From Actinomycetota bacterium (GTDB lineage Bacteria; Actinomycetota; Coriobacteriia; Anaerosomatales; Anaerosomataceae), in NCBI GenBank assembly GCA_009668945.1, contig SBEH01000006.1, positions 59,945-123,944 on the forward strand: a DNA stretch of 64,000 nucleotides, written 5' to 3'. The translations under genes were made by a program, and so were the position numbers. Of this stretch, positions 35,401-43,743 are shown piece by piece. The notes below the pieces were generated by a model. That model made no database searches and had not been told where the DNA came from. It was given only the letters and a program-made list of their open reading frames with translations. Numbering within the stretch: the first letter of the stretch is position 1; the number at the start of each line of letters is the position of its first letter.

Positions 35401-36618
35401 CTAGTAGTACTCGATGGTCACGCTGCCGACCCCGGCCTCGACACGGACGTCCCAGTACTCGCCCGAGTCGTCGAACTCCTCACTTTCATAGACGCGCTCG
35501 TCTCCGTCCCGCGAACCTCGCCAATCGCCGCGCACGTCGACGCTGCCAAGACCAGCCCGCACGCTCACCCGGACGTCGTCGCCTTCGGGCACCCGGATGC
35601 GCAGAGAGGAAACGCCAGCCTTCACGTCGGCTTCGACCGGCCCATCACCGCCGGCGGCATCCGACGGGCCGAGTACGAGTGTTCCGTCGGACACCCCTGC
35701 GTCGAAGTCCAGGTGGCCTAGTGGGACTTCGCTCAGATCGACCTCGTAGTCGGTCACGCCGGCGTGGATCTCCAGATCCCATGTCACGTCGCGCGACAGC
35801 GTGACGTCAAGCGCCGCGTCGGTGGTCATCGGACCCCATGTCCCATCTCCGAGCCCGATTCGGACATCCGCGGATCGCGAGCCTTGCTCCACCTCGAAGA
35901 CCGGCTCGAACGGCGAGCGGCCCTCGGAGGTAGCCAGCTCGTCGCCCGCCTCGACCGTGAGCGATCCAACCCCGCCGTCGATCCGCGCGACGCCTTCGTC
36001 CACCGACCTGTCGCGCGCCTCCGAGAACTCGAACTGCTTGCTCTCCACCGCCGGAACGAACGTGAGCGGCCAGCCGCCGGTGTCGGTCATGACGAGGGAA
36101 CCGTAGGCTAGGCCGGCGATGATCACGATGCTGCCGATCGCACGCACCCATTCGCTCTTCACGCCCTTGCCGATGATCTCCAGTCCTACGGACACGAGAA
36201 GCAGCGGCCAGAGCTTCAGGATGTTGAGCCACACCTTCCAGTCGAGATACCCGGTCATCTGCCCGAGGAATACCAGTCCGAACGCAACGACCGTAAGCCC
36301 TTCGGCGAGGCTCTTGATCGTCCACGGCCCGCCCGAAGGCCCGAACATGCCCCGGATGCCGAACGCGACGATGATGACAGGCCAGTAGCGCCAGAGCTGA
36401 ACCTGGGGCATGAACTGGCTAACCATGAGCACGATCCCGCCGAGGATCAGGATCGTTCCCCACCAAATCGCGCCCGCCCGCCGCCGGCGTCTAGGCCCTG
36501 CAGAGCTCGCAGCAGGTGCGGGCGGAGACACGGAAGCGGCCGGCTCGGCAGGCGCAGATTCCGGGACGACTTGCCCCGATGCGCCGTCGACACCGGGCTG
36601 GGACTCGTCTGACATCAT
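35401..36618 (-). CDS. LiaF/DUF5668-like membrane protein with toastrack C-domain
   Basis: 405 aa. Acidic/Pro-Ala-rich N-terminus (1-40), about six membrane helices (about 45-190; IWWGTILILGGIVLMVSQF, YWPVIIVAFGIRGMFG), then a beta-rich C-terminal domain (about 200-405) of repeated strands such as GVGSLTVEAGDELA, AGVTDYEVDLSEVPLG and AGVGSVTIEYY, i.e. a DUF4097/toastrack or LiaF-C fold. Start taken at ATG 36618 (a second ATG follows). Such proteins regulate or respond to envelope stress with PspC. Confidence 0.8.
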   Translation of the reverse strand: MMSDESQPGVDGASGQVVPESAPAEPAASVSPPAPAASSAGPRRRRRAGAIWWGTILILGGIVLMVSQFMPQVQLWRYWPVIIVAFGIRGMFGPSGGPWTIKSLAEGLTVVAFGLVFLGQMTGYLDWKVWLNILKLWPLLLVSVGLEIIGKGVKSEWVRAIGSIVIIAGLAYGSLVMTDTGGWPLTFVPAVESKQFEFSEARDRSVDEGVARIDGGVGSLTVEAGDELATSEGRSPFEPVFEVEQGSRSADVRIGLGDGTWGPMTTDAALDVTLSRDVTWDLEIHAGVTDYEVDLSEVPLGHLDFDAGVSDGTLVLGPSDAAGGDGPVEADVKAGVSSLRIRVPEGDDVRVSVRAGLGSVDVRGDWRGSRDGDERVYESEEFDDSGEYWDVRVEAGVGSVTIEYY

Positions 36619-36670
36619 CACCACTCGCCTTCGGACATGGTGCGCCACGGACGTGACCCGGGTCGGGCCG

Positions 36671-37978
36671 CTACTCTGCGGCCGGGCCCGACGTCCTTGA
36701 TACCCGGATTCGGGCTATTCGTCTCCGCCTGACAGCATCCACGCGAACGGTCAGGTCGTGGTGGCGGATGACCTCGCCACCCGTGGGGATGTCGCCGAGG
36801 GCCACGAGGACCCAACCGGCGACCGTCTCGTATTCCTCGGAAGCGGGCAGGTCCCAGCCGAGGGTCTCGTTGGCCTCGTGAACCGACAGCAGCCCGTCGA
36901 CCACCCACTCGTCAGGACCAAGCGTCGTGATGTACCGCCGCTCCCGATCGAACTCGTCGGCTATCTCGCCGATGATCTCCTCCACGATGTCCTCGATGGT
37001 CACGAGGCCGGCGGTGCCGCCGTACTCGTCCACGACGACCGCCAGGTGGTTTCGCGCGGTCTGCATGTCCTTGAGCATAACGAGGATGGGCTTGGACTCG
37101 GGCACGAACACGGCCGGGCGGACGAAGCCGCCCACCGCCTCGCGCATCCTGCCCTGAGACGCGGGCCCGACGAGGTCCTTGAGCATCGCTATGCCTGTGA
37201 TCGTGTCGGCATCCCCGCTGAAGACGGGCAGACGGGAGAACCCGGATGTCCGGAAGACCTCGATGGCGTCGCCGACCGAAGTAGCGTCCTCGAGCATCAG
37301 CATGTCGACACGCGGCACCATGATCTCCTTGGCCACCATATCGCCGAGCTCAAAGATCTCGTGGATCATCCGCTTCTCGTCATCCAGAAGCGTGCCCTGC
37401 TCGGTGACTAGCAGCTTGATCTCCTCCTCGGTGACGCCCGGACGCACCGACCCCGGCTTGACGCCGAGCAGGCGCGCCGCAGCATCGGTGGAGTGCGAGA
37501 GGACCCAGATCAACGGTGCGGTCAGCTTCTGCAACAGCAACACCGGACCCGAGACAGCCTTCGCCACCGTTTCAGCACGCTGAAGGCCGAGTCGCTTCGG
37601 CGCGAGTTCTCCGAACACGAGCGTGACGTATGAGATCACCAGCGTCACGAGGAAGACGGCAAGGCCGGATGCCACCTTGCTTACCCACGACACCCCGAGC
37701 GAAGCGAACCACGACGCAACGGGCTCGGCGAGCGTGACGGCAGCGGTCGCCGAAGCGCCGAATCCGACGAGGGTGATCCCCACCTGAATGGCCGCGAGGA
37801 GCCGTGAGGGGTCCTCGGTGAGCCGGAGCGCGGCGCGGGCCCGTTGCGATCCCTCGTCCGCCTCCATCTTCAGTGCCGCGCGACGAGCACTCACGAGCGC
37901 GATCTCCGCCGCGGCGAAATAGCCGTTGATCGCGATAAGAGTGACCACGAGAAGAATCTCACCGAGCATCCCAGTCAT
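36671..37978 (-). CDS. CNNM/CorC-type (hemolysin C family) transporter-like protein
   Basis: 435 aa. DUF21 membrane domain (about 1-200; INGYFAAAEIALVSARRAAL), a CBS pair (about 215-340; EIMVPRVDMLMLEDATSV, GGTAGLVTIEDIVEEIIGEI) and a C-terminal CorC_HlyC domain (about 350-430; WVVDGLLSVHEANETLG). Family members move or regulate Mg and other divalent cations. ATG 37978 was chosen because TACCCT lies 7 nt upstream (leaderless-like); the long upstream frame crosses the divergent promoter. Confidence 0.9.
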   Translation of the reverse strand: MTGMLGEILLVVTLIAINGYFAAAEIALVSARRAALKMEADEGSQRARAALRLTEDPSRLLAAIQVGITLVGFGASATAAVTLAEPVASWFASLGVSWVSKVASGLAVFLVTLVISYVTLVFGELAPKRLGLQRAETVAKAVSGPVLLLQKLTAPLIWVLSHSTDAAARLLGVKPGSVRPGVTEEEIKLLVTEQGTLLDDEKRMIHEIFELGDMVAKEIMVPRVDMLMLEDATSVGDAIEVFRTSGFSRLPVFSGDADTITGIAMLKDLVGPASQGRMREAVGGFVRPAVFVPESKPILVMLKDMQTARNHLAVVVDEYGGTAGLVTIEDIVEEIIGEIADEFDRERRYITTLGPDEWVVDGLLSVHEANETLGWDLPASEEYETVAGWVLVALGDIPTGGEVIRHHDLTVRVDAVRRRRIARIRVSRTSGPAAE

Positions 37979-38024
37979 ACCGATAAGGGTAGCAGGAAAC
38001 GCGGGGCCTGAACCGCGCTGCGCA

Positions 38025-38052
38025 TTGCGTTGCCCGCGTACCCGGTTACGAT
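38025..38052 (+). promoter_or_regulatory. Promoter of the second HEAT/HD-GYP pair
   Basis: TTGCGT (38025-38030) and TACGAT (38047-38052), 16-bp spacer, about 35 nt before the GTG at 38088. The region 37979-38087 also holds the divergent start of the CNNM gene, whose minus-strand TACCCT lies at 37991-37986. Confidence 0.5.
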
Positions 38053-38087
38053 TGCAGCGGTACCGGACGGATGAGAGGTTCGAGCGC

Positions 38088-40064
38088 GTGCCCATCCCGA
38101 ACGAAGAGATGCGTGCAGTGGAGGCCGTCGTCCGATCGCTCACGACCGCGGCCAAGACGCTCCGCCTTTACCCGCCATCGAGCCCGATCCCGATGCAGGC
38201 GATGCAATCCGCCGGCGAGGCCATCGCGACTCTGCTCGGAAGCCAGCCGACACTCGCATTCGTGGTCGCCCGCAACGGGTTCACCTACCACGGCACCGAT
38301 GTGACTGCAGCCGGGGCCGGCGAGCTGGCGAACATGCTCACATCACACGGCGTCGCCGAACTCGTGTTCCTGCCCGGGTGCACGAACTCCGAGCTTGTCG
38401 CCTTCCTCGGCGCGATCATGCAGGACCCGGCGCAACTGCATGCCGACGGCCGCGTGGCGGGAGCGCTCTCGCTTGCCGGCGTCAGCAACATCATCGTGTC
38501 CGAGGTCGTGCTGACCACCGCCGCGGCAGTCGTAGCCGAGGGAGACGACGTCGATCTCTTCTTGCGCGAGCTGGCGGCGGACGAGAGCAAGCTCGCGGCA
38601 TGGATAGCCGCGACGGCATCGGGTGATCCCGCCGCCCTCTCGGACGGCCTTGCGGAGCTGGCAAGAGCTGTCGGTCCTGGTGGCGTACCGGCCCTCGAGG
38701 CGGCACTCGGCAAGGCGTACCTCTCCCAGGACGTCGTGGCGCGCGACGCGCTCGTCGGCCTGGCGATCGGGAACGGCGACTCGTCTGACGTGCTCAAGGG
38801 GATGATGACGTCGCTCCGGCCGAACGAGGTCGCCGGCTCTCTCGCGGACGGCCTGTACGCCAAGAACATGCTGTCCATGTCCAACGTCCTGTCCGCGATT
38901 CCGTTCGCATCGCTCGACGCGATCATCGACGAGATCCGGCCCATGCTCGCCGACGAAGGGCATAGCGGCCGCGAGCTGGAGTTCTTGAACCACATGCTCG
39001 ACGCCCGCAAGAACGCCGGTCGCGAAGTGCCTCTCGCCAGTCGTCAGCCGGACTACCAGAGGGTGGCCGAGCTGGCTTCGATCGACGCTACGACCCTTGA
39101 GAGTGCGCGAACGGAGATTGGTTCGTCCAAGAGCACGCTCAACACGCGCACGGTGAATACGATGCTGTCGCTTCTGGACCAGCACCAGGACTTCGGCCTG
39201 TGGTCGAAGACTCTGCAGAATCTGGCATCGATCGTGCCACGGCTCATCGAACAGCGAGAGCTGGCGTTGGCCGATCGTGTCTTCGCCGACCTCGCCGGAC
39301 GCGAATCCCGCACTACACAGCCCTGGCCCGGCCTCGCCGAGCAGATGCTGGCCGCGCAAGAGCGCGCAACCTCACCGGCGGCCATGACTGCACTGCTGAC
39401 CGGCGTGCTCGACGACCCGGGCCAGTTCCAGGCGGCGGAGTCCATCCTGCGCCGCGTCGGCATTGCCGCCCAACAGCGGTTCGTCATCGCCGCCATCGAC
39501 CAGCGCCAGCGCAACGGGCTCGACACGGCAGAGCACCTGTTGGGGCGGCGACTCGTGGGGCTGCTTGGCGCACTGGCACCTGACGTTCAGTGGTTCCAGG
39601 CGGGCGAGGTCGCAGCCCGCCTCGCCAACGAGCCCGACCCGGGCTCGCAGAAGGCGCTCATGGCGCTCATCAGACGCCCGGACGAACGATCCCGGCACGA
39701 GGTCGCCAAGTCGCTCGGTTCCTCCAGTGCGACCGCTGCAGTGAGCCTCCTCGCCGAGCTCATGAAGGATCCCGCGCTTGAGGTAGCGGTCTCTGCGGCC
39801 CGCTCGCTCGGCCACACACCCGCTCCCGGCGCAGCGACTGCTCTGGAGCAGGCATTCGTCGCACTCGACTCCTTTGGAAAGGACTTTCCCCTCGCACGCG
39901 AGATTCTCGGAGCGCTGGCCCGAACGCCTGACCAGGACGCGACGCGCGTGCTCGAGCGCATAGCCGCACAGCGGACACTCATCAAGCGCGGGCACTTCGC
40001 CGAGATCCAGGACCTCGCCCGACAGGCGCTCGCCTCCCGTTCGAAGGGAGGTGCGCCGCGGTGA
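38088..40064 (+). CDS. HEAT-repeat-like protein with N-terminal 'LYP' domain (pair 2)
   Basis: 658 aa. Residues 8-140: KTLRLYPPSSPIPMQAM, VVARNGFTYHGTDV, GVAELVFLPGCTNSELVAF, LAGVSNIIVSEVVL. This lines up with the N-terminal domain of the pair 1 proteins and of its own partner. The remainder is helical with HEAT-like units toward the C-terminus (PGSQKALMALIRRPDERSR, LAELMKDPALEVAVSAARSL). GTG 38088 has GAGAGG upstream; ATG 38109 is a poorer alternative. The stop overlaps the HD-GYP gene in GTGA. Confidence 0.78.
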   Translation: MPIPNEEMRAVEAVVRSLTTAAKTLRLYPPSSPIPMQAMQSAGEAIATLLGSQPTLAFVVARNGFTYHGTDVTAAGAGELANMLTSHGVAELVFLPGCTNSELVAFLGAIMQDPAQLHADGRVAGALSLAGVSNIIVSEVVLTTAAAVVAEGDDVDLFLRELAADESKLAAWIAATASGDPAALSDGLAELARAVGPGGVPALEAALGKAYLSQDVVARDALVGLAIGNGDSSDVLKGMMTSLRPNEVAGSLADGLYAKNMLSMSNVLSAIPFASLDAIIDEIRPMLADEGHSGRELEFLNHMLDARKNAGREVPLASRQPDYQRVAELASIDATTLESARTEIGSSKSTLNTRTVNTMLSLLDQHQDFGLWSKTLQNLASIVPRLIEQRELALADRVFADLAGRESRTTQPWPGLAEQMLAAQERATSPAAMTALLTGVLDDPGQFQAAESILRRVGIAAQQRFVIAAIDQRQRNGLDTAEHLLGRRLVGLLGALAPDVQWFQAGEVAARLANEPDPGSQKALMALIRRPDERSRHEVAKSLGSSSATAAVSLLAELMKDPALEVAVSAARSLGHTPAPGAATALEQAFVALDSFGKDFPLAREILGALARTPDQDATRVLERIAAQRTLIKRGHFAEIQDLARQALASRSKGGAPR

Positions 40065-41383
40065 GTGAGCTTGTCGCGATCGCGGTGGTGACATCGCTCT
40101 CGAGCGCGCGAAAGGCGTTCAGCCTCTACCCGGCCGTGCATCCGGAACACAGCGGGGCTCTCGACTCACTCGTGGCAGCCGTGGCAACGGCGACCGGTGC
40201 TGGGCCCTGCACGCTCAATCTCCATCTCGGCCGTCTGTACCACGAGAGCCAGGTTCTTGCCAACGACGCACCCGGCATGCGGTCGATGGCCGATGCGTTC
40301 GAGTCGCATCGCATCGAGAGCATGACGTTCAACCCGGGCTTCACGAGAACGGATGCCACGACCCTCCTCGAAGTCCTTGCGCTCAAGCCGTCGGCGGATC
40401 TCGACGTGGGCCTGGCGCTCGAAGACCGAGGGGTCTTCGGTGTGGTCGTCCAGCGCCTCGTTGAGCCGGACGCCGCCGAAGCCGAAGAGCGGGAGGAGCA
40501 GCGCGGCCGCGATCGTGCCATGTACCTGCGGTTGGTCACCGCGCTAAGGCGCATCAACACGCAACTCGGCCCCGCCGGCTCGCCGAGTCTAGGCGATACT
40601 GCCGTAGTCGTTGAGAACCTTATGGCTCGCTTCATGGAGGACAGTGCTGCCGTGCTCGGTCTGGCGACCATGCGAGACGCGAGTGAGGCGGATCTCTTCC
40701 ACTGCGTGAACACACTCATCTACGCGCTGACCATCGGCGTCGGCCTTGAGATTCCAGAGGAGGGACTCACAGCACTCGGCGTGTGCGCGCTGCTGCACGA
40801 CATCGGCAAGGTCGCTTTCAACCGGGACGACCCCGGCCAGGAGGAGCGTGTCCGCCTGCAGCACCCGCGAGTGGGCGCCGAGATCCTGGCGCGCATGCCC
40901 GAGGTGGACCAGGCCGCGATGCTCGTCGCGTTCGAGCACCATTTCAGGCCCGACGGCACCGGCTGGCCGGAGATGGAGCCGAACTACATCGCCCATCCGT
41001 ACAGCCGGATCGTCAGCATCGCGGACCGCTACGACCGCCTCACCACCTCGGCCCCCGAAGCGGGCGGCCTCACGCCTGACCGCGCAATCGTGCAGCTTCT
41101 TCGCGAGGCCACCGCCGACCTCGATCGAACCTTCGCACGGGTGTTCGTGCGCGAGATGGGCGCTTTCCCGGTCGGCTGCATGGTCCGACTCTCCGACCAG
41201 TCTGTCGGCGTGGTGAGCGCACCGGGCGAGGACCCGCTCCAGCCTCACGTACGTCTGGTCTACGGACCTGACGGCCTCACGCTGGCAACCAAGACTGGGA
41301 CCGATCTCGCGGGTTCCGAGCTTTCGATCATCGAGGTCGTCCACCCGGACGATCTGCGGGAGACGGTGTCGGACCATCTCTGA
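40061..41383 (+). CDS. HD-GYP protein with N-terminal 'LYP' domain (pair 2)
   Basis: 440 aa. N-terminal domain (about 5-135) with ARKAFSLYPAVHPEHSG, LHLGRLYHESQVL, SMTFNPGFTRTDATTL. HD-GYP domain (about 190-350): LFHCVNTLI, LLHDIGKVAF, HPRVGAEILARM, EHHFRPDGTGWPE, RIVSIADRYDRLTTS. The GYP triad is GWP and HHE is HHF. Metal ligands are kept. GGGAGGTG precedes the GTG, which overlaps the HEAT-protein stop. Predicted phosphodiesterase of a cyclic dinucleotide; specificity uncertain. Confidence 0.84.
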   Translation: MSELVAIAVVTSLSSARKAFSLYPAVHPEHSGALDSLVAAVATATGAGPCTLNLHLGRLYHESQVLANDAPGMRSMADAFESHRIESMTFNPGFTRTDATTLLEVLALKPSADLDVGLALEDRGVFGVVVQRLVEPDAAEAEEREEQRGRDRAMYLRLVTALRRINTQLGPAGSPSLGDTAVVVENLMARFMEDSAAVLGLATMRDASEADLFHCVNTLIYALTIGVGLEIPEEGLTALGVCALLHDIGKVAFNRDDPGQEERVRLQHPRVGAEILARMPEVDQAAMLVAFEHHFRPDGTGWPEMEPNYIAHPYSRIVSIADRYDRLTTSAPEAGGLTPDRAIVQLLREATADLDRTFARVFVREMGAFPVGCMVRLSDQSVGVVSAPGEDPLQPHVRLVYGPDGLTLATKTGTDLAGSELSIIEVVHPDDLRETVSDHL

Positions 41384-41405
41384 TCGCCGAGAGGCTCCGC
41401 GGCGA
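41384..41405. terminator. Hairpin between convergent genes
   Basis: TCGCCG ... CGGCGA inverted repeat right after the HD-GYP stop, shared with the convergent small gene. No T-run. Confidence 0.4.
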
Positions 41406-41427
41406 GTGCGCAGTCGCGAAGTGGTGG

Positions 41428-41784
41428 CTACTCGGCCACACCCGGGTTGATCTTGTGGAGCACCAGAGCGATGAGGGCGAGCCTGCGTCCGCGGTCCTGA
41501 CAGCTCTCTACGAACCTGCCCACAACGCTGCGCATGTCGGCAGTCGGCTTGTACCGGATCAGTCCTCCGGCGCGCACCAGCACCTTGCCGTCGCACAGGG
41601 AATCTATCTCCGGCTCGAGTTCGTCGCTGCGACGGCCGAGTCTCGAAGCCAGGCCCTCGACATCCAGGACCGCGTCGGGGTTGCGGTGGAAGAAGACCAG
41701 GATGTCCCATGTGAGAAGCGAGCGGACATGCTGATCCACGAACTCGATCACCGCAGTACCCAGGACGCCTTCCAGGTCGTACAC
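41428..41784 (-). CDS. Small winged-helix-like protein
   Basis: 118 aa. The pattern FVDQHVRSLLTWDILVFFHR, then DVEGLASRLGRRSDELEPEI, then LCDGKVLVRAGGLIRYKPT reads as a winged-helix (MarR/ArsR-like) fold: helices, recognition helix and wing. No ligand site is visible. Start taken at GTG 41784 because AGGAAGGG is 5-6 nt upstream; GTG 41802 and 41823 are alternatives. It is divergent from the universal stress gene with a CRP/FNR-like palindrome between them and could regulate it. Confidence 0.6.
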   Translation of the reverse strand: MYDLEGVLGTAVIEFVDQHVRSLLTWDILVFFHRNPDAVLDVEGLASRLGRRSDELEPEIDSLCDGKVLVRAGGLIRYKPTADMRSVVGRFVESCQDRGRRLALIALVLHKINPGVAE

Positions 41785-41895
41785 GTCGACCCTTCCTCGC
41801 ACTGCCGATGTCCGTGGCGGCACTCACATGCCCGTGCAACCCGGACGTCTCCAGGCACACTCACATAATCAATCGGCCCAACTGCGAGTGGAAAT

Positions 41896-41911
41896 TGTGA
41901 CTTCTGTCACT
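41896..41911. promoter_or_regulatory. CRP/FNR-type palindrome
   Basis: TGTGA-CTTCTG-TCACT: TGTGA-N6-TCAC(A/T), one base off the CRP consensus. It lies in the 287-nt gap between the winged-helix gene and the universal stress gene. No CRP/FNR gene is in the window. Confidence 0.45.
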
Positions 41912-42071
41912 TTACCAGTGACCAATGACGAAAGGCGACTACGTCTGTCGAACGGCGGGTATCCCGCGACGACCGACCTGGGGTTTCGTGCCGCGCTACG
42001 ATGATATTGGTTTCAGGGTACAACTCACTATGTGCGGCAGCGCTTTCCCGACGGGTGATGGAAGAGGAACC

Positions 42072-42932
42072 ATGTTCTCAAGAGCGGTCGTGGCGACCGA
42101 TCTGGGCCCGTCTTCGGAGGGCATCGTCGCCTGCGCGGGAACACTGCGAGCACTCGGGGTGAAGGATGCGATACTCGTCTATGCGATGGACCTGGAGCAC
42201 GGCCCCTCGGCGGAGCAGGATGCCGCTTTCGCAAGACAGGTCGAATCGCTCGAGGCAGCCGGCGTTCGGGTGCATCCCGAGACCCCGCTGGGTTACGCCC
42301 CCCATGCGATCGCGGCCCTTGCCCACGAGCGCGAGGCCGGACTCATCGTCATGGGCACGCGCGGTCAGGGGCTCTTCCACACCGGCTTCTCGGGAAGCGT
42401 GAGCTCTGACGTCGTGCGCATGAGCCCGGTTCCGGTCCTGCTCGCTCCGGCTCCGGCCGTGCCGACAGCAGAGGCCGGCGGCATCGTGTGCGGGCGGCTT
42501 CTCGCATCAGTGCTCGTACCCGTCGACCTCACCTCGGCGGCCGAGCGGGTGTGCGACCTCGCATGCGGGCTCGTCCGGATAGGCGTCGGGCGCCTGGAGA
42601 TCCTCAACGTCGTAGAGATGTCCTTCGAGGCGACCCGCGAGGGAAAGGAGGCCCGCGCGCACGCGATGCTCGAAACCTACGCGGCGCAGGCGCGCGCTGC
42701 CGGCGCAACGGACGTGCATGCGACGGTCGTACGCGGCAGACCCGACGAAGAGGTGGCGAGGATCGTCGCTTCAGGAGGCTACAGTCTCGTGATCCTCGCT
42801 CCGGGATGCCAAGAGACCGTCGACCAGGCATTCGGGTCGGTCACAAGCTCCGTCATCCGCGCATCGTCAACGCCGGTGCTCCTGGCACCACCGCACTGCG
42901 ACACCGTTCTCTATGCGCGAGGGAAGACGTAG
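42072..42932 (+). CDS. Tandem universal stress protein
   Basis: 286 aa, two Usp domains (about 1-140 and 145-286). The first has the ATP-binding pattern GTRGQGLFHTGFSGSV (G-x2-G-x9-GS); the second (ILAPGCQETVDQAFGSV) is degenerate. ATG 42072 was chosen for GGAAGAGG upstream; the longer frame lacks a ribosome site. The 3' end overlaps the convergent hemolysin III gene by 22 nt. Probably induced by stress or oxygen/energy state through the upstream palindrome (inference). Confidence 0.88.
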   Translation: MFSRAVVATDLGPSSEGIVACAGTLRALGVKDAILVYAMDLEHGPSAEQDAAFARQVESLEAAGVRVHPETPLGYAPHAIAALAHEREAGLIVMGTRGQGLFHTGFSGSVSSDVVRMSPVPVLLAPAPAVPTAEAGGIVCGRLLASVLVPVDLTSAAERVCDLACGLVRIGVGRLEILNVVEMSFEATREGKEARAHAMLETYAAQARAAGATDVHATVVRGRPDEEVARIVASGGYSLVILAPGCQETVDQAFGSVTSSVIRASSTPVLLAPPHCDTVLYARGKT

Positions 42933-43651
42933 AACATCACAGACAGGAAGTGGAGCGCGCTTCCCGCCAGCACCCAGAGATGCCACACGGCGTGCATGAA
43001 CTTCACGCGCTTGAGCACGTAGAACACGGTCCCGACCGTGTACGCCAGCCCTCCGCCGATGAGCAGCCACACACCCGTCGGCTCGAGATTGGCCATCAGC
43101 GGCTTGACCACGAAGATCGCAAGCCATCCCATCGACAGGTACACGACTGCCGAGACCCACTTCGGCCGGTTGACCCAAAACGCCTCGAGCGAGATGCCCG
43201 CCGCCGCCAGAATCCAGACGACCGCGAACAGCCACCAGCCGCCGTCCTCGCGTATGGTGACCAGGGTGAACGGGGTGTAGGTGCCCGCGATGAGCAGGTA
43301 GATGCCCGCATGATCGATGACCTTGAACACACGGCGGGCGCCCTTGTGAGTGATGGCGTGATACAGGGTCGACGCCATGTAGAGCAGAAACATCGTGACG
43401 CCGTACACGATGGCGCTGGCCAGATGCCAACCGTTCCCCCAGACCGCGGCGACGATGATGAGCAGCACCAGCGCAACGATGCTCAGCAGCGCGCCGATCC
43501 CGTGCGTGATGGCGTTCGCTATCTCCTCACCGAGTGAGTAGGCATGTCCGTGACTCTCCTGACGCTTGCGTTCGGATGCCGCAGCCAGTTCCAGCGAGGC
43601 TTCAGTCTCTTCGCTTGCGATCGGCTCGCTCGGCGCTATCGGATTCGGCAC
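42911..43651 (-). CDS. Hemolysin III (PAQR) family membrane protein
   Basis: 246 aa, seven membrane helices after an acidic N-tail of about 40 residues. PAQR-type zinc/active-site marks: NAITHGIGALLSI, MASTLYHAI, DHAGIYLLIAGTYTPF and MHAVWHLWVLAGS. GTG 43651 has GGGAGGTCAC directly upstream. Role in membrane homeostasis suspected for the family; not proven. Confidence 0.88.
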   Translation of the reverse strand: MPNPIAPSEPIASEETEASLELAAASERKRQESHGHAYSLGEEIANAITHGIGALLSIVALVLLIIVAAVWGNGWHLASAIVYGVTMFLLYMASTLYHAITHKGARRVFKVIDHAGIYLLIAGTYTPFTLVTIREDGGWWLFAVVWILAAAGISLEAFWVNRPKWVSAVVYLSMGWLAIFVVKPLMANLEPTGVWLLIGGGLAYTVGTVFYVLKRVKFMHAVWHLWVLAGSALHFLSVMFYVFPRA

Positions 43652-43743
43652 GTGACCTCCCTGTCGACTCGCAGTGCGACAACTATACCGCTCGGCACAG
43701 AAGGCGCATGCTACCCTCTTCACGTCGACGAGATGAGGCGTCC

